From Mucilaginibacter frigoritolerans (GTDB lineage: Bacteria; Bacteroidota; Bacteroidia; Sphingobacteriales; Sphingobacteriaceae), in NCBI RefSeq assembly GCF_007830615.1, contig NZ_VLLI01000010.1:62001-126000 (forward strand): a stretch of 64,000 nucleotides of DNA, given 5' to 3'. Position numbers and translations under genes: made by a program. Shown here piece by piece: positions 26,515-33,814 of the stretch (position 1 is the stretch's first letter; each line of letters starts with the position of its first letter). The notes beneath the pieces were generated by a model. It searched no databases. It saw only the letters and a list, made by a program, of their open reading frames with translations, and had not been told where the DNA came from.

Positions 26515-26559
26515 TTTTTTATTAATAAAGGATATAGTTGATCTATAATCTGTATTTCA

Positions 26560-26592
26560 CAATAATAGTATATTAATTCTATAGAACAAATA
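26560..26592 (-). promoter_or_regulatory. Promoter and candidate operator of the encapsulin operon
   Basis: 26571-26592 contains TTCTATAGAA flanked by TATTAA and CAAATA, a partial dyad of the shared type. A TATTATTG on the minus strand (complement of 26560-26567), one mismatch from TAnnTTTG, lies just downstream. The start codon is about 45 bases further on. A second weak dyad, ATATAG-TTGAT-CTATAA, occurs at 26533-26549. Confidence 0.5.
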
Positions 26593-26659
26593 GGAGTTTA
26601 ATATTTATTGTAAAATTTTATAAATGGCAGAACAAATAACAATACTATTCTTTGATTAC

Positions 26660-27091
26660 TTATTGTGGTAAGGGTATGGCTTCTACAATTACATCCCAAT
26701 GTGAAATAAGCAGTTCAAACCGGTGCTGTTCTGCTTTTTTGTAGCCTTCCTGGTCAGGATAAAGGTCTTTTTTAAATGGATCAATTATACTATAATCCAG
26801 AGCGAGGTGTTCATTTTTAAAAGTTATAGCCACTTTAAAATCCCAGCGGCTGTCTTCACTGCTGTGTAGAACAGGGGCTTCTGCTTTTATGCTGACGATA
26901 TCACCTTTATCCTGTAGCTTTTTAAGTAACGGATAATGATTCTTTTTCCATAACGCTATAAATTCATCTGCATAACCCCATTTTACTTTGTAATAGCTTT
27001 CAATAGTAAGATTGCCGGAAGCAGTTTGAGCAATTGCACGGCTTTGTGCGATGATTGAGATTAGGATAAAAATAAAGACTATTTTTTTCAT
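26660..27091 (-). CDS. Exported protein of unknown function
   Basis: 143 residues with a signal peptide (MKKIVFIFILISIIAQSRAI then AQTASG). The mature 120 residues (YYKVKWGYADEFIALWKKNH, LDYSIIDPFKKDLYPDQEGY) read like a dimeric alpha/beta-barrel (ferredoxin-like, NIPSNAP/ABM-type) fold, but I do not recognise a named family. It is downstream of the carbonic anhydrase, separated by about 115 bases holding two hairpins, and upstream of the encapsulin promoter. Confidence 0.75.
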   Translation of the reverse strand: MKKIVFIFILISIIAQSRAIAQTASGNLTIESYYKVKWGYADEFIALWKKNHYPLLKKLQDKGDIVSIKAEAPVLHSSEDSRWDFKVAITFKNEHLALDYSIIDPFKKDLYPDQEGYKKAEQHRFELLISHWDVIVEAIPLPQ

Positions 27092-27115
27092 ATGATATAT
27101 ATTAAGTTAAAGTCA

Positions 27116-27182
27116 CCGGCGGGAACCCTCCGCCGGGGAGATATGGTTATCTTCAGTGGCCCAAACCTCATTTAGGCCACTG
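27116..27182 (-). other. Tandem intercistronic hairpins
   Basis: Two strong hairpins lie between the carbonic anhydrase stop and the next gene: CCGGCGG/CCGCCGG (27116-27136) and CAGTGGCC/GGCCACTG (27154-27182). Neither has a clear T-run on the minus strand, so they look like mRNA processing or stability elements, or a partial terminator, rather than a full stop. Confidence 0.55.
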
Positions 27183-27205
27183 ACTTTAAAAATGCAATGG
27201 CCTTT

Positions 27206-27820
27206 TTATTCAATACGTTTACCTGCTTTTGTTGCTTCCGCAACTTCAATTAGTTTTCCTGACTTGACATCATAAATATAACCATAAATGGGGATATCTT
27301 TGGCTACCAACGGGTGCTTTCTAATTCTTTCCACATCTTCAGTAACACTTGCTTCCAGATTTTTTATGGTTAAAAAGTTAATAAATCTGGCCTCGCCCGA
27401 TCCTCCTTCTTCCTGCACGTTCCGCCAGCCTTTTTCATCTACGGCTGCCGTTTTTAAGCTTTTGGAGAGCAGGTCCTGGATAATCTCGTTAGTGAACAGT
27501 TCCATCCCGCAATCTGTATGATGAATTACGAACCACTCCTTTGTGCCGAGCAATTTATGAGATATAATAAGTGACCGGATGGCATCGTCACTTGCCCGGC
27601 CACCTGCATTTCGGATAACGTGGGCATCACCCTCTGCCAGGCCTGCATATTTTGCAGGATCCAATCGTGCATCCATGCAGGTAAGTATTGCAAATTGCCT
27701 TGCAGGGGGCAATGCGAGTTTTGATTTATCGCCAAAGTGTTTAACATACTCAGCGTTGGCCAAAAGTATCTGTTGATGAACAGCGGTATCATTAGGCTGC
27801 GAATTTGTGTTGTTTGCCAT
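27206..27820 (-). CDS. Beta-class carbonic anhydrase
   Basis: 204 residues. Zinc ligands and catalytic dyad are visible in [17 protein letters not shown] (Cys-x-Asp-x-Arg), [15 protein letters not shown] and [13 protein letters not shown] (His-x2-Cys). It interconverts CO2 and bicarbonate in the cytoplasm. It is of the shorter type II form. The gene lies between a CPA2 antiporter and an exported protein in the sulfur cluster, so it may supply bicarbonate or protons for a coupled transport or dioxygenase reaction; this is inference. Confidence 0.9.
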   Translation of the reverse strand: MANNTNSQPNDTAVHQQILLANAEYVKHFGDKSKLALPPARQFAILTCMDARLDPAKYAGLAEGDAHVIRNAGGRASDDAIRSLIISHKLLGTKEWFVIHHTDCGMELFTNEIIQDLLSKSLKTAAVDEKGWRNVQEEGGSGEARFINFLTIKNLEASVTEDVERIRKHPLVAKDIPIYGYIYDVKSGKLIEVAEATKAGKRIE

Positions 27821-27921
27821 AGGATTTTGATTATTGATAGGTTATATAACGTTTTTTAATAAGTTGAATCTCCAATGCTTTAATTAGCGACGAACACAAA
27901 AGCTCATTGTTATAGTTAAAG

Positions 27922-29178
27922 TCACAATTGAGCTAATTGTAATTTCTGGTCTTTTAAAAAATAGTATTTCATTATCGGCCCCGAAATAACCATCGTAACC
28001 ACTGTCATAACCACCAATCCTTCAAATACTGGCCCGCTGATAATTTTAGCTTGTAAAGCAATTAAGCCCAGCACAATTTCCTGCGAACCACGGGCATTCA
28101 TTCCAAAGGCCACTGCAACTGATTCGTTCCTGGTCATCCCACTCAGAGAACTGCCAATACGGGCGCCTATCAGCTTTGCAAAACAGGCAATTACCAGGAT
28201 AAGAACTACTATTTCCAGATTAAAATTGGATATGAAGTTTAATCGTAAACCTACCGAAGCGAAAAATAGCGGCGCCAAAACGTTAATAGTAAATTGGTGC
28301 AATACTTGTTTATGTGCTTCCGTAAAATATTCGGAATCGCCAATGGCTACACCTACTAAAAACGCACCAAACACAGCACGTACACCAAGGGCTTCGGTAA
28401 CTGCGGCGCCTATAAAGCACAGACAAACTGCCACCGTAAATACATTACTCATTTTACCACTTTTGCCTGCATAAGCCAGTAAGCGGTGTATAATCCAGCG
28501 TCCGCCAGTAAGCATAAACGCGGCAAACAGCACAACGGTTATCACCGACCAAAACGAAACCTGCTCCTTGCCTGCATTCATCATCTGGATGATGATTGAA
28601 AACAAAATCCACCCCAAAAAATCATCCACCATTGCTGCGGTTAATACTATATTGCCTATCCTCGTTTTAAGAATATCCAGATCGAGCAGTATTTTAGTGA
28701 TAACTGAAAGTGCAGTAATAGAAAGCGCCGTGCCAAAAAAAAGCGACGTAACCAGCTGGTTATTGACGCCGTTAGCAAAATGATCTTTATATAAAAACCA
28801 TACCGTTAAAAAGCCAATTGCAAACGGAAATATAATACCGGATAAGCTAATAGCTATTGCTTGTTTGCCATTTTGTCTTATCTGTTTTAAATCAACTTCA
28901 AAACCGGCTATAAACATCAATAAAATGATACCAATATTAGCTATTCCATCAAAAGCGCCACTGGCTTTTGGTGCTTCAATAAATATATTTCTAAATACTT
29001 CCGGAAAAAAGGTACCCAGTAACGTGGGCCCTACAATAATGCCAGCAAAAATTTCACCTATAATGGCCGGGAGTTTATATCTGCGGCAAATTTCGCCCAG
29101 GAACCGGGCTGGCACCAAAATGATCAGTAAGATCACCAAAAAGTGGATAATTTCTGTAGAGCTGAGCTTAGTAATCAT
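27922..29178 (-). CDS. CPA2-family cation:proton antiporter
   Basis: 418 residues, about 12 membrane spans, no C-terminal RCK or TrkA domain. The family is evident from KLPAIIGEIFAGIIVGPTLL, ANIGIILLMFIAGFEVDLKQ, TALSITALSVITKILLDL, TAAMVDDFLGWILF (the ion-binding Asp pair of the second half-domain) and FGMNARGSQEIVLGLIALQA. It should exchange K+ or Na+ for protons at the inner membrane. It lies between the PhyH dioxygenase and carbonic anhydrase on a single probable transcript that starts at the poly-Cys leader. Confidence 0.9.
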   Translation of the reverse strand: MITKLSSTEIIHFLVILLIILVPARFLGEICRRYKLPAIIGEIFAGIIVGPTLLGTFFPEVFRNIFIEAPKASGAFDGIANIGIILLMFIAGFEVDLKQIRQNGKQAIAISLSGIIFPFAIGFLTVWFLYKDHFANGVNNQLVTSLFFGTALSITALSVITKILLDLDILKTRIGNIVLTAAMVDDFLGWILFSIIIQMMNAGKEQVSFWSVITVVLFAAFMLTGGRWIIHRLLAYAGKSGKMSNVFTVAVCLCFIGAAVTEALGVRAVFGAFLVGVAIGDSEYFTEAHKQVLHQFTINVLAPLFFASVGLRLNFISNFNLEIVVLILVIACFAKLIGARIGSSLSGMTRNESVAVAFGMNARGSQEIVLGLIALQAKIISGPVFEGLVVMTVVTMVISGPIMKYYFLKDQKLQLAQL

Positions 29179-29283
29179 ATGTATTTTTTTAAGGTATACC
29201 TCAATTGAATACTTTAACTTTCACCGTAGCCAACCTTCTCCTCCTGATAAAGTAGCCAATAATAATTGCTATAATCATAAAAT

Positions 29284-30090
29284 CTATTTAACCAGGCTTG
29301 CAAAACGTTGATAAAATGCGGTTGGGCTGTCCTCGTGTTTAGGTGCATATTTTCCGGCTATAATAGGAATGTAAATCACCCTTCTGCGACTCTCCTCCCC
29401 TATAACTGAAGATTGTGCCACGCGATGCCATAAACGACCGTCGTGGATAGTTAAGTCTCCAGCCTCCGGAATAATTGCTATTTCGTTTTTATCGGCATTG
29501 TTATCAAGAAAATATTTTTTGCGGAACAACATGCTATACAGGTTTTGTTTGTGCGTACCGGGCAGTATCCTTAAGCCACCATTTTCGGGTTTTAACGAAC
29601 TCAGATGAATCCCAACATTGAGCATTGGGTTTAGTTTTTGTCCGTGGAAAATATCTCTTAAGCCATCGGTATGCCAGCCCATTTTGGTAAAGCTGCTATT
29701 TGGCCCGTTTACATAGTGATTAAGTACCATTCCATCCTTTTCGGTAGTGCCTAATCGTGCACCTGCACCAACCATGTTGAGGAGTACGTTAAATCTGGGA
29801 TCTTTCGTGAATTCAGAAAAAATAGGATGATGAAGATTTATAAAGGCAAAGCGTTGCACAATGGCAGAACCGTCCAAATCCTTTCCGTACTTAATAGGTA
29901 CCCCGTTTATTTTTTCAATTTTATTGTTGATCCAGTTTTGCTGCACCTGCTCAGATGCACGAATAATATCTGCAACCGTTTCGGGTTTAATGAAGTTTTT
30001 GAAATGAATAAATCCATTTTCGTTAAAAAAATCGCGTTGTTCAGAAGTGATTAGAGAACCGAGGGTATACTTTGGGTATAGATTTGACAT
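29284..30090 (-). CDS. Phytanoyl-CoA dioxygenase (PhyH) family oxygenase
   Basis: 268 residues. Fe(II) ligands are in MGWHTDGLRD (His-x-Asp) and TIHDGRLWHRVAQSS (distal His), with the 2-oxoglutarate Arg in SRRRVIYIPII. PhyH-type enzymes hydroxylate diverse small molecules using O2 and 2-oxoglutarate. Its position as the first gene behind a poly-cysteine leader and a sulfur-type operator suggests it opens a sulfur compound (in the manner of TauD releasing sulfite from taurine), but the sequence is PhyH rather than TauD, so the substrate is open. It is soluble, with no signal peptide. Confidence 0.86.
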   Translation of the reverse strand: MSNLYPKYTLGSLITSEQRDFFNENGFIHFKNFIKPETVADIIRASEQVQQNWINNKIEKINGVPIKYGKDLDGSAIVQRFAFINLHHPIFSEFTKDPRFNVLLNMVGAGARLGTTEKDGMVLNHYVNGPNSSFTKMGWHTDGLRDIFHGQKLNPMLNVGIHLSSLKPENGGLRILPGTHKQNLYSMLFRKKYFLDNNADKNEIAIIPEAGDLTIHDGRLWHRVAQSSVIGEESRRRVIYIPIIAGKYAPKHEDSPTAFYQRFASLVK

Positions 30091-30172
30091 TGAAAATTAA
30101 ATTAAAAATTAATAAGTAAGAGAAGCTTTAAAACCGGCAGATCAGGATGCTGAAATGAATAACCGGGAAGAA

Positions 30173-30220
30173 TTAACAACAACAGCAACACATCACCTTA
30201 ACGGAAAGGTGCATTCGCAT
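30173..30220 (-). CDS. Poly-cysteine leader peptide MRMHLSVKVMCCCCC
   Basis: A 15-codon frame, ATG at the complement of 30218-30220 and TAA at 30173-30175, ends in five consecutive Cys codons (TGT TGC TGT TGT TGT). It starts about 65 bases after the predicted transcription start and stops 82 bases before the PhyH start. Codons 4-9 contain a hairpin, CACCTT/AAGGTG (30194-30211), just before the Cys run, and CCGG...CCGGTTTT follows the stop. Poly-Cys short frames acting as cysteine-responsive attenuators are described in mycobacteria. Here a translating ribosome would stall at the Cys codons when charged tRNA-Cys is scarce. Translation and attenuation are inferred. Confidence 0.75.
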   Translation of the reverse strand: MRMHLSVKVMCCCCC

Positions 30221-30259
30221 GGGGCGCGCGATTTTGATATGTTGTTTATTATTCAATTA

Positions 30260-30297
30260 ATACTATGTCTATGGATATAGTAGACATTGCAAATGTA
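30260..30297 (-). promoter_or_regulatory. Promoter and candidate operator of the PhyH operon
   Basis: TACATTTG on the minus strand (complement of 30290-30297) is a good -7 element. The shared dyad follows immediately (30260-30287), with TCTATGGA at its centre and outer arms ACTAT/ATAGTAG, so it covers the predicted start site. That position fits a repressor, unlike the upstream placements at the other promoters. Confidence 0.6.
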
Positions 30298-30336
30298 TGT
30301 AAATATTTTACTTATCAAAATAATCTTTACTATTTT

Positions 30337-31113
30337 TTATTTCTTATATAAACCGGCTGTAATCCGCTCAATAAGTGATTTGTTAAGATGCCTTGCACCT
30401 GCAGCAGACAGCTTATTTAAAAAGCCGGGTACAATCTCTGCCTTTTTGCTGAACATTCCTTTTAAGCCAACTTGTGCCACTTCATCAGCCTGCATATTAA
30501 ACTTAGCCGCCAGGTCTGCCAGGGCATCCATTCCGGCCCGGTGGGCAAAGCCTGTATCAGTTGGACCTGGGCAAAGGCAGCTTACAGAAACATTGCTATC
30601 TATCAGTTCATACCTTAATGCCCTGCTGAAAGACAACACAAAGGCCTTGCTTGCCGAATATACCGCCAATGTGGGTACCGCCTGGTACGCAGCAGTGCTT
30701 GCCACGTTTAATATAAATGCAGTGTTTTGTTTCCTTAATATAGGCAGCAGAAAATAAGTCAGTTCAACCAATGCATTTATATTAAGGTTCAGCATTTTTA
30801 TTTGCTCTTCCAGGCCTACGTTCTCAAAATTACCCCAGGCACCAAATCCTGCATTGTTAATTAAAATAGATATTGGAACTGACAACCCTTTGCCCCAGTC
30901 GGAAAGTTTTGCGGCCGCCCCATTCTCCGACAAGTCAATCGCCAGGTAATAAACGTCAACGCCATAATCTTTTTTAATTAATTCAGCAATCTGCTGTAGT
31001 TCTGTTTCAGACCTTGCAGTTAATAACAGATTGTAGCCCCAACCGGCCAACTGCAATGCAACAGACCTGCCAATTCCTTTACTCGCACCGGTGATAAGGG
31101 CATATTCCTTCAT
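30337..31113 (-). CDS. Short-chain dehydrogenase/reductase
   Basis: 258 residues from ATG 31113 (MKEYALITGASKGIGRSVAL). Classical SDR motifs: NAD(P)-binding TGASKGIG, NNAGFGAWG, catalytic Ser in NVASTAAY and the Tyr-x3-Lys of VYSASKAF. The C-terminal third (GMFSKKAEIVPGFLNKLSAA) resembles the DltE/YqjQ-like SDR group. It is cytoplasmic with an unknown substrate. It is divergent from the GH71/99 gene and followed by the poly-Cys-led operon, from which it is separated by that operon's own promoter. Confidence 0.9.
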   Translation of the reverse strand: MKEYALITGASKGIGRSVALQLAGWGYNLLLTARSETELQQIAELIKKDYGVDVYYLAIDLSENGAAAKLSDWGKGLSVPISILINNAGFGAWGNFENVGLEEQIKMLNLNINALVELTYFLLPILRKQNTAFILNVASTAAYQAVPTLAVYSASKAFVLSFSRALRYELIDSNVSVSCLCPGPTDTGFAHRAGMDALADLAAKFNMQADEVAQVGLKGMFSKKAEIVPGFLNKLSAAGARHLNKSLIERITAGLYKK

Positions 31114-31534
31114 AATAATATTCAATTATTGTTTCCACAAGTTTAACAATAATACGCTACTAAATTTGTAGTCTATTAAAATTCTATGTGTTTTCGTTGT
31201 TAAAATATGCATTGATATCAGCTGCTAAAATGTGGTAGTAGCATACTATGATCTCTTTGCTCTCATTGTAAAGGCCATCTTATATTGCTTATTATTTTAA
31301 TTAACACCACAATTCATCCACATAAAAATTAATTTTATTTAGAGTTAAAATTAATTGATTATTAAGATATTTTTAATATCCAATCATAACTTGCTTGCGA
31401 AACCTATTATATCTCAGTCTTTTCAAGATCATTAGCTGTATTGATAATTATGCAAACATTTATTTTAAAGCCCCCTTAAAGCGGAAAATAAATCCAATAA
31501 ATATTCTCTAATACCTAACCATATAAAATCAATT
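31114..31534. promoter_or_regulatory. Divergent intergenic region between SDR and GH71/99 genes
   Basis: 420 AT-rich bases without a gene. On the minus strand TATTATTG (complement of 31147-31154) is a -7-like element for the SDR gene, and 31171-31188 holds GTCTATTAAAATTCTATG, a degenerate relative of the sulfur-cluster operator (two TCTAT in direct repeat). I find no clear -7/-33 pair for the plus-strand gene. Confidence 0.35.
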
Positions 31535-33199
31535 ATGAAAAAAATCAATATAATAATATTCGCGGCTCTTACTATTATGGTAATTAGCTGCAAGAAAAAT
31601 TCCCCCGAACAATCAAATACATTTGGAAAGAAGACGATCGGTTCAAGATCATTAGCATCTTCACCGGGAGATGTTGTTGGGAAAGTTGTTGTTGGCTACC
31701 AGGGATGGTTTGCTGCAATTGGTGATGGCTCACCTATAAATGCCTGGTGGCATTGGTCGCAGGATGAATCACAGGCCCCATCAGCAAGCAACCTTGGTTT
31801 CAAATCATGGCCAGATGTACGTGACTATACCAGCACTTATCAAACAGGGTTTGCAAATTTGAACAACGGGCAGCCGGCCAAATTATTTTCGTCATTTACA
31901 GATCAGACTGTTAACACACAATTTCTATGGATGCAGCAGAATGGCATCGACGCAGCCGCATTACAACGATTTGATCCTAATGGCTCGGAAGGGCCAATTC
32001 GCGATGCAATAACCGCGAAGGTTAAGACTGCAGCCGAAACTTATGGCCGAAAGTTTTATATTATGTATGATGTAAGTGGATGGACCAATATGCAGTCTGA
32101 AATTAAAACCGATTGGACCAGTAAAATGTCTGCCTATATCTCATCATCTGCTTATGCAAAACAAAACGGGAAACCCGTAGTATGTATCTGGGGATTTGGT
32201 TTTAACGACACCAATCATCCATGGACAGCTGATGTATGCCTTGATGTTATAAACTGGTTTAAAGGACAGGGCTGTTACGTTATCGGAGGGGTTCCAACGC
32301 AATGGCGTACTGCACCATCGGGACAGGATTCCCGGCCCGGCTTTTTGGCTACCTACAGTGCTTTTAATATGATCTCGCCCTGGATGATCGGCCGCATTGG
32401 CAACATAAGCGACGCTGATAACTATTACAACAATGTGAATATACCAGATCAGGCCTACTGTAATTCCAATAATATCGACTATCAACCATGTGTATTGCCA
32501 GGCGATTTGCAGGAACATCAACGAGTTCATGGAGATTTTATGTGGCACCAATTTTATAACATGGTAAAACTTGGCTGCCAGGGCATTTACATATCAATGT
32601 TTGATGAATTTAACGAAGGCAATCAGATTGCGAAAACTGCGGAAAGTTCGGCGTTTGTTCCAAGTGGTTCATCCTTCGTAGCATTGGATGAAGATGGTAC
32701 AGCCTGCTCAGCTGATTATTATTTACGATTGACAGGTGACGGTGGTAAAATGCTAAAAGGGCAAATTGCACTTACAGCTACGCGCCCAACCCAGCCCGAG
32801 GTAAGTAGCGGCAGTGTTGCACCAATAGGGCAAACGGTAACTTTTAAAGGTTCAAACAATTTATATGTAAGCAGCGAAAATGGAACACAACCAATGACTT
32901 GCAACCGCACTGTCGCCCAGGGTTGGGAATCATTTCTAGTTGTGGATGCCGGAGGTGGCAAAATTGCTTTGCAAACACAGGGAAAATACGTGTCATCAGA
33001 AAATGGTACCCAGGCAATTACCTGCAACCGCACAGCAGTTGGCCCATGGGAACAATTTGATTGGGTAAGCAATGCAGACGGAACAGTTTCTTTAAGGGGT
33101 AATAACGGACTGTTTGTTTCGAGTGAGAACGGTACCCAACCAATGACCTGTAACAGAGTTACTGCCGGACCATGGGAATCATTTAAAATAAATCAATAA
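31535..33199 (+). CDS. Lipoprotein glycoside hydrolase, GH71/GH99-like, with C-terminal fascin-like repeats
   Basis: 554 residues. A lipoprotein signal ends in VISC (Cys 19). The catalytic part (about residues 45-405) shows the GH99-like pattern: [55 protein letters not shown] and [15 protein letters not shown] with candidate acidic catalytic residues. The last 115 residues contain three near-identical repeats ending [13 protein letters not shown] and W-E-x-F, the beta-trefoil/fascin-type pattern of a carbohydrate-binding module. It probably acts on alpha-mannan or related glycan at the outer membrane. It sits inside the sulfur block but has its own strong terminator. Confidence 0.85.
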   Translation: MKKINIIIFAALTIMVISCKKNSPEQSNTFGKKTIGSRSLASSPGDVVGKVVVGYQGWFAAIGDGSPINAWWHWSQDESQAPSASNLGFKSWPDVRDYTSTYQTGFANLNNGQPAKLFSSFTDQTVNTQFLWMQQNGIDAAALQRFDPNGSEGPIRDAITAKVKTAAETYGRKFYIMYDVSGWTNMQSEIKTDWTSKMSAYISSSAYAKQNGKPVVCIWGFGFNDTNHPWTADVCLDVINWFKGQGCYVIGGVPTQWRTAPSGQDSRPGFLATYSAFNMISPWMIGRIGNISDADNYYNNVNIPDQAYCNSNNIDYQPCVLPGDLQEHQRVHGDFMWHQFYNMVKLGCQGIYISMFDEFNEGNQIAKTAESSAFVPSGSSFVALDEDGTACSADYYLRLTGDGGKMLKGQIALTATRPTQPEVSSGSVAPIGQTVTFKGSNNLYVSSENGTQPMTCNRTVAQGWESFLVVDAGGGKIALQTQGKYVSSENGTQAITCNRTAVGPWEQFDWVSNADGTVSLRGNNGLFVSSENGTQPMTCNRVTAGPWESFKINQ

Positions 33200-33221
33200 C
33201 CAAATACGCTAATGATCTTTG

Positions 33222-33260
33222 AAGAGACCGTATCATAATCAAATGATGCGGTCTCTTTTA
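33222..33260 (+). terminator. Rho-independent terminator after the GH71/99 gene
   Basis: AAGAGACCGTATCAT pairs with ATGATGCGGTCTCTT (one mismatch) around a seven-base loop, followed by TTATTTG. It lies 22 bases past the stop codon. Confidence 0.88.
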
Positions 33261-33580
33261 TTTGTTTTCAATATTAACCCAAGCTAGAGTTTTGAAATCC
33301 AATAATGAAATCAGAATATGCAAAAACCTAAAGGCCATATCTGGAAGCATATATCTATTTGCCCCTTTTTTACCAATTTTTCAAACCCCTAAAAATAGAT
33401 TGGTTAACCGTAATAAAAAGAGGTCAAATCAAAATTGGTGAAGAGGGGTAAATATAATGTAGTTTATCCACACTAAACATCGTTTTCGTGGTTAAAAGGT
33501 TAAATAATAAACCTTTATAGTATAATTTGTGTTTATATCCATGCAAATGCAGACAAAGAAAGGACCTCTTTAAATTAATT
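33261..33580. other. Non-coding spacer ahead of the SAM-riboswitch operon
   Basis: 320 bases of AT-rich sequence between the terminator and the promoter. No reading frame, tRNA or repeat can be supported. Confidence 0.4.
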
Positions 33581-33621
33581 CTATTAAATCTATAGAAATT
33601 ATAGTAATTAATTTATCTTTG
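33581..33621 (+). promoter_or_regulatory. Promoter and candidate operator of the nifS-tlpA operon
   Basis: 33581-33604 is a near-perfect inverted repeat: CTAT, four bases, TCTATAGA, four bases, ATAG. Nine bases on, TATCTTTG (33614-33621) matches the -7 consensus. There is no TTG at -33; the dyad lies there instead. The start of transcription would be just ahead of the SAM riboswitch. The same dyad occurs at four minus-strand promoters of the cluster. Confidence 0.7.
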
Positions 33622-33641
33622 CACAGAAACGTTCTTTATCA

Positions 33642-33736
33642 TTTATCCAGAAAGACCGAGGGAATGGCCCTGTGACGTCTTAGCAACCTGTAGCAATAAG
33701 GTGCTAATTCCACTCCTTAATCGGGAGATAGATAAA
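33642..33736 (+). promoter_or_regulatory. SAM riboswitch (SAM-I clan)
   Basis: The aptamer core reads ACCGAGGGAATGGCCCTGTG, then CTTAGCAACCTG, then AAGGTGCTAATTCC and a closing hairpin CTCCTTAATCGGGAG. P1 pairs TTTATC (33642-33647) with GATAAA (33731-33736). These are the hallmark GGCCC, AGCAACC and GGTGCTAATTCC segments of the SAM-I family. It lies between the promoter and the cysteine desulfurase, so high SAM should switch the operon off. The expression platform (33737-33814) has no textbook terminator, so control may be at translation. Confidence 0.93.
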
Positions 33737-33814
33737 ATCAAGTGTACCTACTTGTAATTAATGCGACCCGCGCGGTTTCTGGGATAGTGAATAGAGGCAA
33801 TTAAAAAACAAAAT

